DNA of 64,000 nucleotides from Allopusillimonas sp008369125. Lineage in GTDB: Bacteria > Pseudomonadota > Gammaproteobacteria > Burkholderiales > Burkholderiaceae_B. Location of the stretch: positions 434,001 through 498,000 of the forward strand of contig NZ_VOAY01000003.1 of NCBI RefSeq assembly GCF_008369125.1, given 5' to 3'. Each line of letters begins with the position of its first letter. Within the stretch, counting starts at the first letter, position 1. Made by a program: the position numbers and the translations under genes. The notes under the pieces were generated by a model. The model saw only the letters and a list, made by a program, of their open reading frames with translations, did no database searches and was not told the DNA's origin. This document shows positions 42,822 through 52,494 of this stretch, piece by piece.

Positions 42822-43846
42822 TTAAGCGCCCCTTTGTATGCGTCGAGCACTTCTGTTCCTGCTTTACCACGCTTGTCCAGCGCCGCTGCCCACTCTTGAC
42901 CCACGGAACTCATCAGGTCGTGAACCTCTTTCTTGTCATCAGCCGACAGCGTCACAAGCGTATCGCCTGCTTTTTCTATCGTCTTCATGTCTTCTTTTTC
43001 CCGCTCTTCAGAGACCTTGCAGCCCTTCTCGGTCATCTCGTGGCCGACCTCCATCAATGCGTTCTGCACCTCGGGCGACAGGCTGTTCCAGCTCTTGTCG
43101 CTGATTACGTAGTTGACGACAAAGCTTCCAAAGTTTTCACCCACGGTAGAGTGCTTTACCAAACCCTGCAGGTCGTAAGAGATGATGCTTGAATAGGGGA
43201 AAAGCATGCCATCGATGGTGCCGCGGGATAATGCCTCGCGCACCTCGGGGGTAGCCATTTGAACGGGTACCGCCTTCAGCTTGCGCGCCGCGATATCCTT
43301 GGCTCCGCCGCTGGTACGAATCTTCAAACCTTCCAGGCTTTTCAGATCTTTGAATTCACTCTTTCCAAGAAAAACCTGGTACGGCGGCAACACCAAGGTA
43401 AACAGCACGCGAACGCCCAGCGGCTTGAACTCTTTTTCATCGAGAATTCCGCCCTTTTTCACCAACTCCCAATATGCTGCCGTACCCTGACATGACTCGC
43501 TGAAATTGCCTGGCAGCTCTGCCACCGCCGCTAAAGGCATTTTGTCACTGACAAACGATGGGGCCACATAGGCGATATCGGTAACCCCTGACTGCGTTAA
43601 CGACAACATATCCTTAGCCTTACCGAGTTGTTCGGCCGGATAGTATTCAAACTTGACGGCATTGTTGGTGCGCTTGGCGACTTCATCCATAAATGGCTTG
43701 GTCAATGCCTTAGGTATGTAATGCCCTGCAGGGAAAGAGTCTGCCACCCTCAGCTTCACGGCATCAGCGGCGCTGCCTGACTGCGATACACCCAATAGGG
43801 CCGCCATAGAGACGGCCAAGAGTGCATGTTTTTTTACGTGTTTCAT
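42818..43846 (-). CDS. dctP: TRAP transporter substrate-binding protein DctP (system 3)
   Basis: This protein of 342 residues uses ATG 43846 (GAGGAGACAAAA site) and has a signal peptide (MKHVKKHALLAVSMAALLG, cleavage after SAA). LEGLKIRTSGGAKD carries the carboxylate-binding arginine region. The gene order is dctQ-dctM-dctP, with the binding protein last, unlike systems 1 and 2. The stop overlaps the start of a collapsed second dctP. Several Cys residues (ESCQGT, EKGCKV) are unusual for the family. It is probably the importer for the dicarboxylate of this pathway. Confidence 0.92.
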   Translation of the reverse strand: MKHVKKHALLAVSMAALLGVSQSGSAADAVKLRVADSFPAGHYIPKALTKPFMDEVAKRTNNAVKFEYYPAEQLGKAKDMLSLTQSGVTDIAYVAPSFVSDKMPLAAVAELPGNFSESCQGTAAYWELVKKGGILDEKEFKPLGVRVLFTLVLPPYQVFLGKSEFKDLKSLEGLKIRTSGGAKDIAARKLKAVPVQMATPEVREALSRGTIDGMLFPYSSIISYDLQGLVKHSTVGENFGSFVVNYVISDKSWNSLSPEVQNALMEVGHEMTEKGCKVSEEREKEDMKTIEKAGDTLVTLSADDKKEVHDLMSSVGQEWAAALDKRGKAGTEVLDAYKGALK

Positions 43847-43917
43847 TTTTTGTCTCCTCATTTAATCCAACGAATTCTGCCTACCCCTGGCGGAGTGGGC
43901 AGACCGACCAGCCAGGC

Positions 43918-45204
43918 CTATCTCATGGTTGAAGGCAACCACAAAACAATCTGGGGAAATGCAACAAACAATGCGATGACGAGAATATGCGCGAAAACAT
44001 GGGGCATGACGCCCATGAATATTTCTGACAAAGGTCGCCCCGTGTAACGCGCCACCACAAAGGCGTTCAAACCCACCGGCGGGGTTACCATTCCGACCTC
44101 CGCCGTCACAACAACCACCACACCAAACCACACCGGATCAAAGCCCATAGACACCACAAGAGGCAGCACCACTGGCACGGTCAGAATCAGTATTGCGATC
44201 TGATCCATGACGCACCCCAGTATCACGTACCCCAACAGGATGAATGCCATAATCACCCAACGCGAGGTGTCCAGATCACCCACCCAACGCACCAGATCTT
44301 GCGTGCTTTGAGTAAGCGTAAAGAAATACCCAAATATGTGGGCGCCCAGAATAATCAGCACGATCATGCAGCTTGTATGCGCAGCGCGTGTCAACGACGC
44401 ATAGGTTGTTTTCAGCGTTACCTTGCGTGCATTGCAGGCCAATAAAAACGCACCAAATGCACCCAGCCCCGACGCTTCAGTTGGCGTTGCCACACCGGTG
44501 TAAATCAACCCCGTAACGGCAAAGAACAGAAACAGCATCGCCCACACTACCTTTAGCGAAGATAGCTTTTCACGTAGCGTGTATGAGCGCCCGCGCGGTG
44601 CACGCGACCGGTCTTGCATCACCAGAAAATAAACCGTGCCCATAATTGCCAAGGTGACCAGGATCCCCGGGATCACGCCGCCGACCAGTAGTTGCCCTAT
44701 GCTGACATCAGCAATAATGCCGTACAGAATCAATGCAATGCTGGGAGGAATCAGCATGGCCAGCGTGCCCGAGATAGCCACAACACCGCAGGCAAGCTTG
44801 GGCTCGTAGCCCTGCTTGAGCATGGCGGGGATGGTGGTAGCCGACAGCGTTGCTGCTGACGCCGTGCTAGAACCGGAAATAGCGCCAAACCCTGCACCGG
44901 CTAGTGCAGTGGCCATACCCAGCCCACCCGGTATACGGCCGACGCAGGTTGCCGCCGCTTTGAACAGGTTATCAGCCACGCCACTCAAAATAACGAACTC
45001 AGCCATCAACAAAAACATGGGAACAGTGATCAGTTCGTACGAGCTGGCTGCAGAAAACGGACTGGTCTCAAGAATACCCAAGACCATAGGCAACCCGCCC
45101 ATGCCATATAAACCTGCCGCACCCGCAACCGCCATGGCCAGGCCCACTGGCGTACCGCTGGCAAGCAACACGACCAGAAATAACAAAACAAAAGTAACCA
45201 GCAT
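43918..45204 (-). CDS. dctM: TRAP transporter large permease DctM (system 3)
   Basis: This 428-residue, roughly 12-helix protein has GFGAISGSSTASAATLSATTI, LAMLIPPSIALILYGI and MVTPPVGLNAFVVA, all DctM hallmarks. Its ATG overlaps the dctQ stop. The dctP gene follows after 71 bases. Confidence 0.93.
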   Translation of the reverse strand: MLVTFVLLFLVVLLASGTPVGLAMAVAGAAGLYGMGGLPMVLGILETSPFSAASSYELITVPMFLLMAEFVILSGVADNLFKAAATCVGRIPGGLGMATALAGAGFGAISGSSTASAATLSATTIPAMLKQGYEPKLACGVVAISGTLAMLIPPSIALILYGIIADVSIGQLLVGGVIPGILVTLAIMGTVYFLVMQDRSRAPRGRSYTLREKLSSLKVVWAMLFLFFAVTGLIYTGVATPTEASGLGAFGAFLLACNARKVTLKTTYASLTRAAHTSCMIVLIILGAHIFGYFFTLTQSTQDLVRWVGDLDTSRWVIMAFILLGYVILGCVMDQIAILILTVPVVLPLVVSMGFDPVWFGVVVVVTAEVGMVTPPVGLNAFVVARYTGRPLSEIFMGVMPHVFAHILVIALFVAFPQIVLWLPSTMR

Positions 45205-45755
45205 CAGTTAGCCCCTTCAGAACCTGAAACCGGCGGCAATTCGATGACCGATCGATCGGCGATTAAAGAAAGGGTGTGCCCTACGAAACGATGCAACATG
45301 CGCAACAGCATGAGCCCAGCGCCAATTGGCACGGCGATATTGGAAAGCCAGGTCGGCCAGGGGATGCTTCCGGCAATGACGTCGTGATCAATAAAGCTTA
45401 CATAGGTGCGCTGAACCGATACGTAGACAATGGCGGCAAAGACGAGGCTTGCACACCCATAGCCCAGCATGTCTGCGGCATGACGTAGACGCAGCGGCAT
45501 GTATTTATGAAGAAGATCCACGCTGACGTGAACGTTCTCCCTGAGCGCATCAGAAAGCGTGAAGAAGAAAAGCCCTACCATCAGGTACAAGGAAATCAGC
45601 TCGTATGACCACGCTAACGGCGAGTTAAAAAAGTAGCGCAGCATAACGTCCATGACGACGATTATCATGATCAGGAACATCATGATGACGGCAACGCCAT
45701 TCATAAAACGTTCGCAGACAGTCAACACACGGCTGAATCTTTCCAGCAGGCTCAT
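45204..45755 (-). CDS. dctQ: TRAP transporter small permease DctQ (system 3)
   Basis: This 183-residue protein has four predicted helices and the DctQ pattern SPLAWSYELISLYLMVGLFF followed by ALRENVHVSVDLL. It is the first gene of the TRAP part, 64 bases after the IclR gene. A GGAGGAGACCC site precedes the ATG. Confidence 0.91.
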   Translation of the reverse strand: MSLLERFSRVLTVCERFMNGVAVIMMFLIMIIVVMDVMLRYFFNSPLAWSYELISLYLMVGLFFFTLSDALRENVHVSVDLLHKYMPLRLRHAADMLGYGCASLVFAAIVYVSVQRTYVSFIDHDVIAGSIPWPTWLSNIAVPIGAGLMLLRMLHRFVGHTLSLIADRSVIELPPVSGSEGAN

Positions 45756-45819
45756 CGGGTCTCCTCCTTTATCAATTTATTATTAGTCGCTTCTGTAGCC
45801 GTGCAAGGCCGCACATTTT

Positions 45820-46563
45820 TCAATGCGGCTCATCCATCTCTTCGATACGTTGCCTGGCGTGCAGCAGGGCTTTCGCATAAAAATCCAGCGTGGGAATAAT
45901 GCGGTACTCGGGGCCCACAATTGAAATACCATAGCGATCGTTGCCTACCTCTGCGGTGACGGCGACCCCGACCAGATCAACAACGCTTTCACTGATATTC
46001 GTGTACCACCCCCGCTCACGCGACAATCGCAAGTCGGTCTTTAATGCCTTGCGGGTCGTGAGGGTATGCGGTGTCAGGCCTGTGAGCTTAAGACGGCTCA
46101 GTGTTTTGTCCAGTTCTGTATCGGTCAAAGCACCAAGAAAGGCTTTGCCAACCGAACTGCTGTGCATCATTTTGAATTCGCCAGCGGTGCTGTAATAACG
46201 AATACTTTTTTCTGAGTTACAGACATCCAGGTAAACAATTTGGTCGCCCTGGCGCTTACTGATCACTGCCGTTTCACCTGTTACGTCGCGCAACTCAGTT
46301 AAAACGGGCCCGACCCTTTCAAGCACCACATCACTGGCGGCAATTGTGTTGGCGACATCAAGAATGCGTCGGGTCGGGTAAATATCCTTGCGAGTGGCCA
46401 TCATGTACAAATAGCCACGACTTTCCAGCGTACGCACCAAGGCAAAGCAACTGGACACGGGTATATCTAGCTCGTGAGCCAGCTCAGACAGGTTGAGAGG
46501 CTTCTGTTTACTCGCAAACACCTCAAAAACATCAAGGGTGCGGCCCGCGGTTTTAACATTCAT
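45820..46563 (-). CDS. IclR-family transcriptional regulator
   Basis: The protein has 247 residues. The winged helix is at the N-terminus (about 5-65; LNLSELAHELDIPVSSCFALVRTLES) and the IclR effector domain follows (about 75-240; GETAVISKRQGDQIVYLD, SSVGKAFLGALTD). It lies between the CoA-transferase block and TRAP system 3, all on the minus strand, so it is the probable regulator of one or both. IclR effectors are commonly small carboxylates. Confidence 0.9.
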   Translation of the reverse strand: MNVKTAGRTLDVFEVFASKQKPLNLSELAHELDIPVSSCFALVRTLESRGYLYMMATRKDIYPTRRILDVANTIAASDVVLERVGPVLTELRDVTGETAVISKRQGDQIVYLDVCNSEKSIRYYSTAGEFKMMHSSSVGKAFLGALTDTELDKTLSRLKLTGLTPHTLTTRKALKTDLRLSRERGWYTNISESVVDLVGVAVTAEVGNDRYGISIVGPEYRIIPTLDFYAKALLHARQRIEEMDEPH

Positions 46564-46702
46564 CGTGGCTCATAGTTTTCTCATACATAAATATAGTTTG
46601 CCCTAACGGAATTTCATGTCAACAAAAGTTACGTGAATTACGGACAAACCCTAGTCGAATCAGGCGACTAACACACACGTGGCTGCCTACGCGCCCCTGC
46701 GC

Positions 46703-47977
46703 TCACTGCCTTAAATGGCTGGCTTGCTGTGCTAACGCTTCGCGATGAGCTGGGTGCGCGATGGCGATCATTCGCCGCACCCGCTCGTTCAGCGATTGCC
46801 CCTTAAGCTGAGCAGCCCCCCACTCCGTCACAAAGACATCGGCGTCAGTGCGCAAGGTCGTGACCGCCCCACCAAGCGTCGGCACAATCCGGCTTGTGGC
46901 TCCCTGTTTTGCCGTTGAGGGCAAAGCAATCATGGAGCGCCCATTTTTTGCTGCCAGGGCACCACGCACAAAGTCGACCTGCCCTCCGACGGCGCCCACA
47001 TAGCGCCCCGCTAAACACTCTGCATTGACTTGGCCGGTAAGGTCTACCTCTATGGCAGAGTTGATCGCGGTAAAGCCATCTATGCTCGCGAGCACATTAT
47101 GGTTGTGCGTGTAGTTGGCCGGACGTACCTGAATACCTCGGTTCTGTCGGGCGAAGTCGTACAAGCGTTGAGAGCCGAGCAAAACGCCCGCAACCGTAAC
47201 GCCGGCATCGATTGATTTCAAGGCATTGGTTACGGCCCCTGCCTCAATCAAGCCCACCACACTGTCACCAATCATGCCCGAATGAATACCCAAGTCACGC
47301 CTGTCGCCCAAGGAAGCCAGAATGGCATCAGGGATGCCACCGATACCCATTTCAAGCACCGCACCATCGCCAATAAACTCCGTCGCATAATGAGCAATGC
47401 GACGCTCTGTATCGGTAATGGTGCCTGGCGCAACTTCCAGTAGTTCACGCGAGCTGTGCACCACGGCGTCAATACGCACACCATCGAGGTCGCTGCTGCC
47501 GTATGTCCAGGGCATTTGGTCGTTCATTTCGGCGATGACAACGCGGGCGCTCTGTGCCGCTGCCAGCAGATAGTCATGACCAATACCCAGGCTCGACTTT
47601 CCGTCGGGCCCCGGCCCGCTCAAATGAAGAAAAACCACATCGCACGCAATTACACCGTGGCTAAAGAATGCCGGTAGTTGTGAGCAGTGAGCCGGGATTA
47701 TGTTAAGTACGTTAGCGTCAACCAGCCGCCGGTTTTGCGCCAGCCCGCAATAACTTGAGAAAGACAGATGATCGGTGTGAGCTGGCCTTAACGTGGTTGA
47801 GTGCGTAATGCCGACAAACACCGTAGAACCTGTAAAGGCAGATCGTTGCTGAACAAATGATTCCGTCAGCGTTAGAGGTTCTGCCGTCCCCTGGCTCCAC
47901 ACAATATGGTCACCCGGCCTGATGTAATGGCCAAGCTCTTCGGGTTGAATAATCTTGGGCCCACCCTTACTCGGCAC
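46703..47977 (-). CDS. acetyl-CoA hydrolase/transferase-family CoA-transferase
   Basis: This protein of 424 residues starts at GTG 47977 behind AAGGAG. The segment VDLTGQVNAECLAGRYVGAVGG then QVDFVRGA holds the catalytic Glu of family I transferases of the 4-hydroxybutyrate/acetyl-CoA type. GIGGIPDAILASLGDRRDLGIHSG is the CoA-binding region. It likely activates an acid with acetyl-CoA or succinyl-CoA as donor. It is at the 3' end of a block with two family III transferases, a redundancy suggesting activation of more than one acid or both substrate and product. Confidence 0.88.
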   Translation of the reverse strand: MPSKGGPKIIQPEELGHYIRPGDHIVWSQGTAEPLTLTESFVQQRSAFTGSTVFVGITHSTTLRPAHTDHLSFSSYCGLAQNRRLVDANVLNIIPAHCSQLPAFFSHGVIACDVVFLHLSGPGPDGKSSLGIGHDYLLAAAQSARVVIAEMNDQMPWTYGSSDLDGVRIDAVVHSSRELLEVAPGTITDTERRIAHYATEFIGDGAVLEMGIGGIPDAILASLGDRRDLGIHSGMIGDSVVGLIEAGAVTNALKSIDAGVTVAGVLLGSQRLYDFARQNRGIQVRPANYTHNHNVLASIDGFTAINSAIEVDLTGQVNAECLAGRYVGAVGGQVDFVRGALAAKNGRSMIALPSTAKQGATSRIVPTLGGAVTTLRTDADVFVTEWGAAQLKGQSLNERVRRMIAIAHPAHREALAQQASHLRQ

Positions 47978-48014
47978 AGCGACTCCTTGACGGAATGAAC
48001 AAGGTGAACCTCAG

Positions 48015-49130
48015 CTATTTGAATGACTGCAGCGATTCCAGAAAACGTTGAGTATCTGATCCCAATGCCGGCGCACAGTGCTCAACCGCTGGTCTTTTGT
48101 CGCCATCGACCGTAACGGGAAAGGGCACATAACGTCGACCCGAATACTCTGCGACACGCCCACGGCTTTGCACATGATCGGAGCGTGCTGCCTGTGCCGG
48201 CGTCACACACACTTCAAATGGCACGTCACTGCCTTGCAGCCGCGTACACCACTCATCCACGCTATGGCTCAACATCAGTTTTCTTAGAATTGTTGTGAGT
48301 TCGTCGCCCTGCCTGTGCCTGTCGGCAGCGGCGGCGAATCGAGCATCCGCCAGATCAGGCGCATCAACCGCCACCACGCGACAAAAGGCCGCCCAGAACT
48401 GATCCTCTACCAACCCCAGAGATAGCATGCCTCCATCGGCGGTTTCATACACATCATTACCGGGAAACAAGTGGGCTGACGGGTCTGTGTCATCGTCCAG
48501 CCCATGCCGCATTGCGGTGCAGAAGAAGGCTGACTCGAAAAGGCTGAGGTCAAGATGAACAGGCTGATTTTTCTGCTCGCACTCGCGCAAGGCCGCCAAA
48601 ATCGCACTGGCCGCCAACCCTCCGGCAACAATATCTGCAATGGGCACACTCGATCGCGCCGGCTTCCCGCCCCAGGAGCCCGGGAAGGCAAGCGCACCGG
48701 CTGCGGCAAGGTAGTTCAAGTCGTGTCCCGGCTTGTCCCGCCATGGCCCATCTTGCCCATAACCCGATAACGAGCAATACACCAGCCGTGGGTTTATGGC
48801 AGACAGCGCATCAAAGCCTATGCCAATGCGATCAGCTACGCCCGGACGAAACGTTTCGATCACCACATCAGCCCAGCGTGCGATGCCTTCAACCTCGCTG
48901 CGGCCTGCTTCACTTTTCAGATCAAGCACCACGCTGCGCTTGTTGCGGTTTACCGATTCAAAAAGTTCAGGAAGAATCGCTCGGGCTGCGTCGCCGCCTG
49001 GTGGCTCGATCTTTACGACGTCAGCGCCCAAATCGGCCAACACGACGGTAGTCAGCGGGCCGGGCAGCAACACCGAAAAATCTGCCACCTTCACGCCGGC
49101 AAGCGGCCTCCATGCGTTGGGGGCTTTCAT
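48015..49130 (-). CDS. family III CoA-transferase (CaiB/BaiF), first of pair
   Basis: The protein has 371 residues. LAGVKVADFSVLLPGPLTTVVLADLGADVVKIE is the family N-terminus. The catalytic Asp is D166 in VPIADIVAGG, at the expected distance before the ILAAL helix. NRNKRSVVLDLKSEAG is also diagnostic. It overlaps the stop of the second CaiB gene by four bases. The pair might form a heteromer, as in BbsEF benzylsuccinate transferase, or act on different acids. Confidence 0.9.
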   Translation of the reverse strand: MKAPNAWRPLAGVKVADFSVLLPGPLTTVVLADLGADVVKIEPPGGDAARAILPELFESVNRNKRSVVLDLKSEAGRSEVEGIARWADVVIETFRPGVADRIGIGFDALSAINPRLVYCSLSGYGQDGPWRDKPGHDLNYLAAAGALAFPGSWGGKPARSSVPIADIVAGGLAASAILAALRECEQKNQPVHLDLSLFESAFFCTAMRHGLDDDTDPSAHLFPGNDVYETADGGMLSLGLVEDQFWAAFCRVVAVDAPDLADARFAAAADRHRQGDELTTILRKLMLSHSVDEWCTRLQGSDVPFEVCVTPAQAARSDHVQSRGRVAEYSGRRYVPFPVTVDGDKRPAVEHCAPALGSDTQRFLESLQSFK

Positions 49131-50353
49131 GACGCGTGCTTCGCAGTATCGTTAGCCACGCCGCAGGTAACCCCTTTTTGTATCAACGCATCAATTTCCT
49201 CGAGGCTGTATCCCGCCTCGCGCAATACCTCTATGCTGTGCTGACCAAATTCAGGGGCGGAACTGCGGGGTTCGGGCTGAGAGTCTGACCATTTCGTTGG
49301 CACACCTACACGACGTATACGCCCTTCGGTGGGGTGATCTTCCCACTGGAACAGGTCAACGGCTTTAAGATGCGGGTCGTCAAAAATCGAAGTGAGCGTA
49401 TGCAGAGGCATGCATGGCACATCAACCTTTTCAAGCAGCTCCAACCACTCTTTGGTCGTGCGCTCGAGAAATATCTCGGAAACCATTCTCTGCAATTCAT
49501 CAATGTGGCTATTGCGAGTATCCAGGTCTTTAAACCGCGGGTCATTGTCGATTTCCCCCTCGCGGCCTATTGCCTTGTAAAACGATGCCCACTGCTTGTT
49601 GTTGTAAATGACGGCACAGACATAACCATCACTGGTTTTGTAAGGGCGCCGCTCTGGCGCCAGAAGGCGCGCATAGCCCGGTGCACCTAATGGAGGATCA
49701 TAGGTAGCACCACCAATATGATCTCCCAATAAGTGACTGACCATGGTTTCAAACATAGGAATATCGATGCGCTGCCCCCGGCCGGTTTTTTCCCTGTGAT
49801 ACAGCGCAGCACACAGCGACGAGACCGCAAACACGCCCATGGTTCGGTCCACGATGTTTGCGGGAACATAGCGAGGCACGTCAGATCCTGCCTGTTGAAT
49901 CAGCGAGGGCAGGCCTATTGCGCCCTGTATCAGGTCGTCAAACGCGGGCTTGGCAGCGTAAGGGCCTTCCTGGCCAAACCCGAATGTGCCCACGTACAGA
50001 ATGCGCGGGTTTACTGCGGCCACGGTTTCGTATGAGAGGCCCAGCCTATCCATGGACTGCGGCCGTATGTTGTAGAGCAGGACATCGGCATCGGCAACAA
50101 GCCGCAATAGGGCTTCGCGCCCTTCAGGCTGTTTGACGTCCAGCATGATGGCGCGCTTGCTGCGATTAACATGCAAAAACAGCGCCCCCATATGCTTGTG
50201 GCGCATAGGCCCCAGATCACGCACCAGGTCACCTTGAGGCGACTCTACCTTAATGACGTCAGCGCCCATATCGCCCAGCATTTGCGATGCGTAAGGCCCC
50301 ATCAACACCGTTGTCATATCAATGATACGTACGCCTTCCAGCGGTCCACTCAT
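49127..50353 (-). CDS. family III CoA-transferase (CaiB/BaiF), second of pair
   Basis: The protein has 408 residues. LEGVRIIDMTTVLMGPYASQMLGDMGADVIKVE and NRSKRAIMLDVKQPEG are family motifs. The catalytic Asp is D169 in PANIVDRTMG, aligned by its 13-residue distance to the CAAL helix. HREKTGRGQRIDIPMFE is typical. It is the first of the pair, 126 bases downstream of the CitE-like lyase gene. Both members keep the catalytic Asp, so neither is obviously inactive. Confidence 0.9.
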   Translation of the reverse strand: MSGPLEGVRIIDMTTVLMGPYASQMLGDMGADVIKVESPQGDLVRDLGPMRHKHMGALFLHVNRSKRAIMLDVKQPEGREALLRLVADADVLLYNIRPQSMDRLGLSYETVAAVNPRILYVGTFGFGQEGPYAAKPAFDDLIQGAIGLPSLIQQAGSDVPRYVPANIVDRTMGVFAVSSLCAALYHREKTGRGQRIDIPMFETMVSHLLGDHIGGATYDPPLGAPGYARLLAPERRPYKTSDGYVCAVIYNNKQWASFYKAIGREGEIDNDPRFKDLDTRNSHIDELQRMVSEIFLERTTKEWLELLEKVDVPCMPLHTLTSIFDDPHLKAVDLFQWEDHPTEGRIRRVGVPTKWSDSQPEPRSSAPEFGQHSIEVLREAGYSLEEIDALIQKGVTCGVANDTAKHAS

Positions 50354-50479
50354 GTCTACTCTCTTTTTTTAAGCGCCATCGTTACACGTATGTGCCTGCG
50401 CACGCACGTCTGGGTATTCAGGCCAAACCTGCCCGCTCTTGCCACAACAAACCGCTATGTGCACATGAGCCAGTCAGTG

Positions 50480-51373
50480 TCATGCCTGAGACACCGGGCC
50501 TGAGGCCGCCAGAATTCGTCTGGCCAACTTCAGATGCGGAAGGTCCAGCATTTTTCCATCCAGTGTTGCCACACCCACTTCCGTGTTCTGTTCAAACGCC
50601 GCCACAACACTACGGGCCCATTCTTGCCGTTCAACGTCAGGCGTCATCCCCTGGTTAATAACCGGTACTTGCCCCGGATGAATGGCGGCTTTGGCTGTGA
50701 ACCCGTCCCGGTACGCGCGCTGTGTCTGCAACAGCAGCCGCTCGGGGTTGTTGATTTCAGTGGGTACGGTATCGATGGCCTGAACACCCGCCGCCGCGGC
50801 GGCAAACAAACACAAGGATCGGACCAGCGTAAAGGGATCCGTCCAGCCCGAGGGGCTCGCTTCATCAGTATTGGCAAGCGCACCGATGTCACCGGAGAGG
50901 TCTTCTGCACCCCACATCATTCCAGCCAGTCGAGATGAAGACCCGCGGTATTCATTCAGACCAGCCAGTGAATCAGCCGTTTCAGTCACTATGGCGATAA
51001 TAGAGGTGGGCGCAGGCTGAGGCGACGGATATATATGCTCGAAGACATCCAAATACGATGACAGCAGCCGCAAATCCTGAGCGCCACGGCACTTGGGCAG
51101 CACGATGCCGTCAGGGCTGTAAGGCATGACTGCTGCCAGATCAGAGAGCGTCATGCCAGTATCGAGCGCATTAACGCGCACAAACAGCTTGGGGGTTGCA
51201 CGACCGGTATTACCTGCCTCAGACAAGAAGCGGCGCAATTCTCTACGCCCTTCAGGCTTTCTTGCCTGAGACACTGCGTCTTCCAGATCGAAAATCAGGG
51301 CATCTGCCCCGCTGATCAGCGACTTTTCCAGTTTACGCGGGCTATCAGCAGGAACAAAAAGATAAGAACGCAT
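50480..51373 (-). CDS. HpcH/HpaI-CitE-family lyase (malyl/citramalyl-CoA lyase-like)
   Basis: The protein has 297 residues. MRSYLFVPADSPRKLEKSLISGADALIFDLEDAV is the exact CitE-type N-terminus, with the Glu-Asp pair near the magnesium site. KLFVRVNALDTG, GIVLPKCRG and the GAEDLSGDIGA segment complete the active site. Such enzymes split malyl-CoA, beta-methylmalyl-CoA or citramalyl-CoA into acetyl- or propionyl-CoA and a keto acid. With the MaoC hydratases and transferases it would close a C5-dicarboxylate pathway. Confidence 0.9.
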   Translation of the reverse strand: MRSYLFVPADSPRKLEKSLISGADALIFDLEDAVSQARKPEGRRELRRFLSEAGNTGRATPKLFVRVNALDTGMTLSDLAAVMPYSPDGIVLPKCRGAQDLRLLSSYLDVFEHIYPSPQPAPTSIIAIVTETADSLAGLNEYRGSSSRLAGMMWGAEDLSGDIGALANTDEASPSGWTDPFTLVRSLCLFAAAAAGVQAIDTVPTEINNPERLLLQTQRAYRDGFTAKAAIHPGQVPVINQGMTPDVERQEWARSVVAAFEQNTEVGVATLDGKMLDLPHLKLARRILAASGPVSQA

Positions 51374-51448
51374 GGACTATTCCTCAAGTGGCATGGCGAC
51401 ATGCGTTACGCGTCACGTCGTCGAAAAGTTTCAAGACGAAGCCTTAAA

Positions 51449-52126
51449 TCACACGTAAAACTTGGCAAAATCATCAACCGCTACACGCGACGCCCTGAAC
51501 TGGTTTGCCGCGCAATCGGGGTCTTCATAACCCAGCGAGATTGCACATACCACGACCTGTTCTTCGCCTATACCCAGATAGCGCTTGATAACCTGAGGGT
51601 AATTTGCCACAGCAGCCTGCGGGCAGGTGTGCAAGCCACAACCTCGCGCTGCCACCATAATGTTTTGCAGGAACATACCGTAGTCGAGCCAACTGCCCTT
51701 CTCGAGATCACTGTCTATAGTAAAAATCAAAACAACTGGCGCGCCAAAAAACTTGAAATTCATGCCATGCTGTTCTGATGAGGCCTGCCTGTCGCCTTTT
51801 TTTATTCCCAGTGTCTGATAAAGACCCCAGCCTGACTCGCGACGCCGCTCAATATAAGGCGTGCGCCACCGCACCGGGTAATACTCATACTCGCGGGTAG
51901 AGGGCTCTTGCTTGTTAAAAGCCCCAAGCAACAGGTTGGATAGTTCGTCCCGCCGCTTGCCCATCACAACATGCACTTGCCATGGCTGAATATTGCTGCC
52001 ACTGGGCGCGTAAGAAGCTACAGACAAAATTTTGTTGATCGTGTCGATGTCCACGGGTTTGGGCAAAAAGCCTCTGACGCTTCGACGCGACTGCATTGCC
52101 TTGGCGACTATGTCGAACTCAACCAC
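51449..52126 (-). CDS. nitroreductase-family FMN protein
   Basis: This protein of 225 residues starts at GTG 52126 behind CAGGAGACAAAAC. MQSRRSVRGFLPKPVD and SYAPSGSNIQPWQVHVV bind FMN in this family, and VVCAISLGYEDPD and NQFRASRVAVDDF close the fold. Family members reduce nitro groups, quinones or enones, or act as dehydrogenases. It is the first gene of the CoA-pathway block, 75 bases before the lyase gene. A link to that pathway is not obvious. Confidence 0.88.
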   Translation of the reverse strand: MVEFDIVAKAMQSRRSVRGFLPKPVDIDTINKILSVASYAPSGSNIQPWQVHVVMGKRRDELSNLLLGAFNKQEPSTREYEYYPVRWRTPYIERRRESGWGLYQTLGIKKGDRQASSEQHGMNFKFFGAPVVLIFTIDSDLEKGSWLDYGMFLQNIMVAARGCGLHTCPQAAVANYPQVIKRYLGIGEEQVVVCAISLGYEDPDCAANQFRASRVAVDDFAKFYV

Positions 52127-52494
52127 GTTTTGTCTCCTGAGCACGTTGCGGCACGCGACTGCGTTTACGTCGAGCATGGAGCTGCGCCCATCATGCTGCT
52201 CTCGCTCTGCCTGTGCTTATATTTTTTAAATTAATCGCACTTTGTTTTCACAAGTGCGTATTTTGTTTCACCACTGAGCAAAGAATATCAAAGAGAATCT
52301 TGAAGGGCAAGTGGTTGTTTTGTGCAGCTTTCTCAGAAAAAGCAGGACCAAGAGACCTGCTTTGCCTGCGGAACAATCGCATACAGGCTATATTGCAGAG
52401 TCTTAAATGAGCAGATAAATCATCACCCGATACGTTGGTGTATTTTTGTATGCCAGGCAAATTTGGACAATACAGTAGATAAAGCGGTTATTGC
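52127..52494. other. 368-bp divergent promoter region
   Basis: This gap separates the nitroreductase gene (minus) and the sensor kinase gene (plus). It is AT-rich. A 7-base stem CGCACTT (52236-52242) / AAGTGCG (52252-52258) is followed by TATTTTGTTT on the plus strand and could be a terminator or an operator. No gene is seen: the short frames lack ribosome sites and family resemblance. Confidence 0.5.
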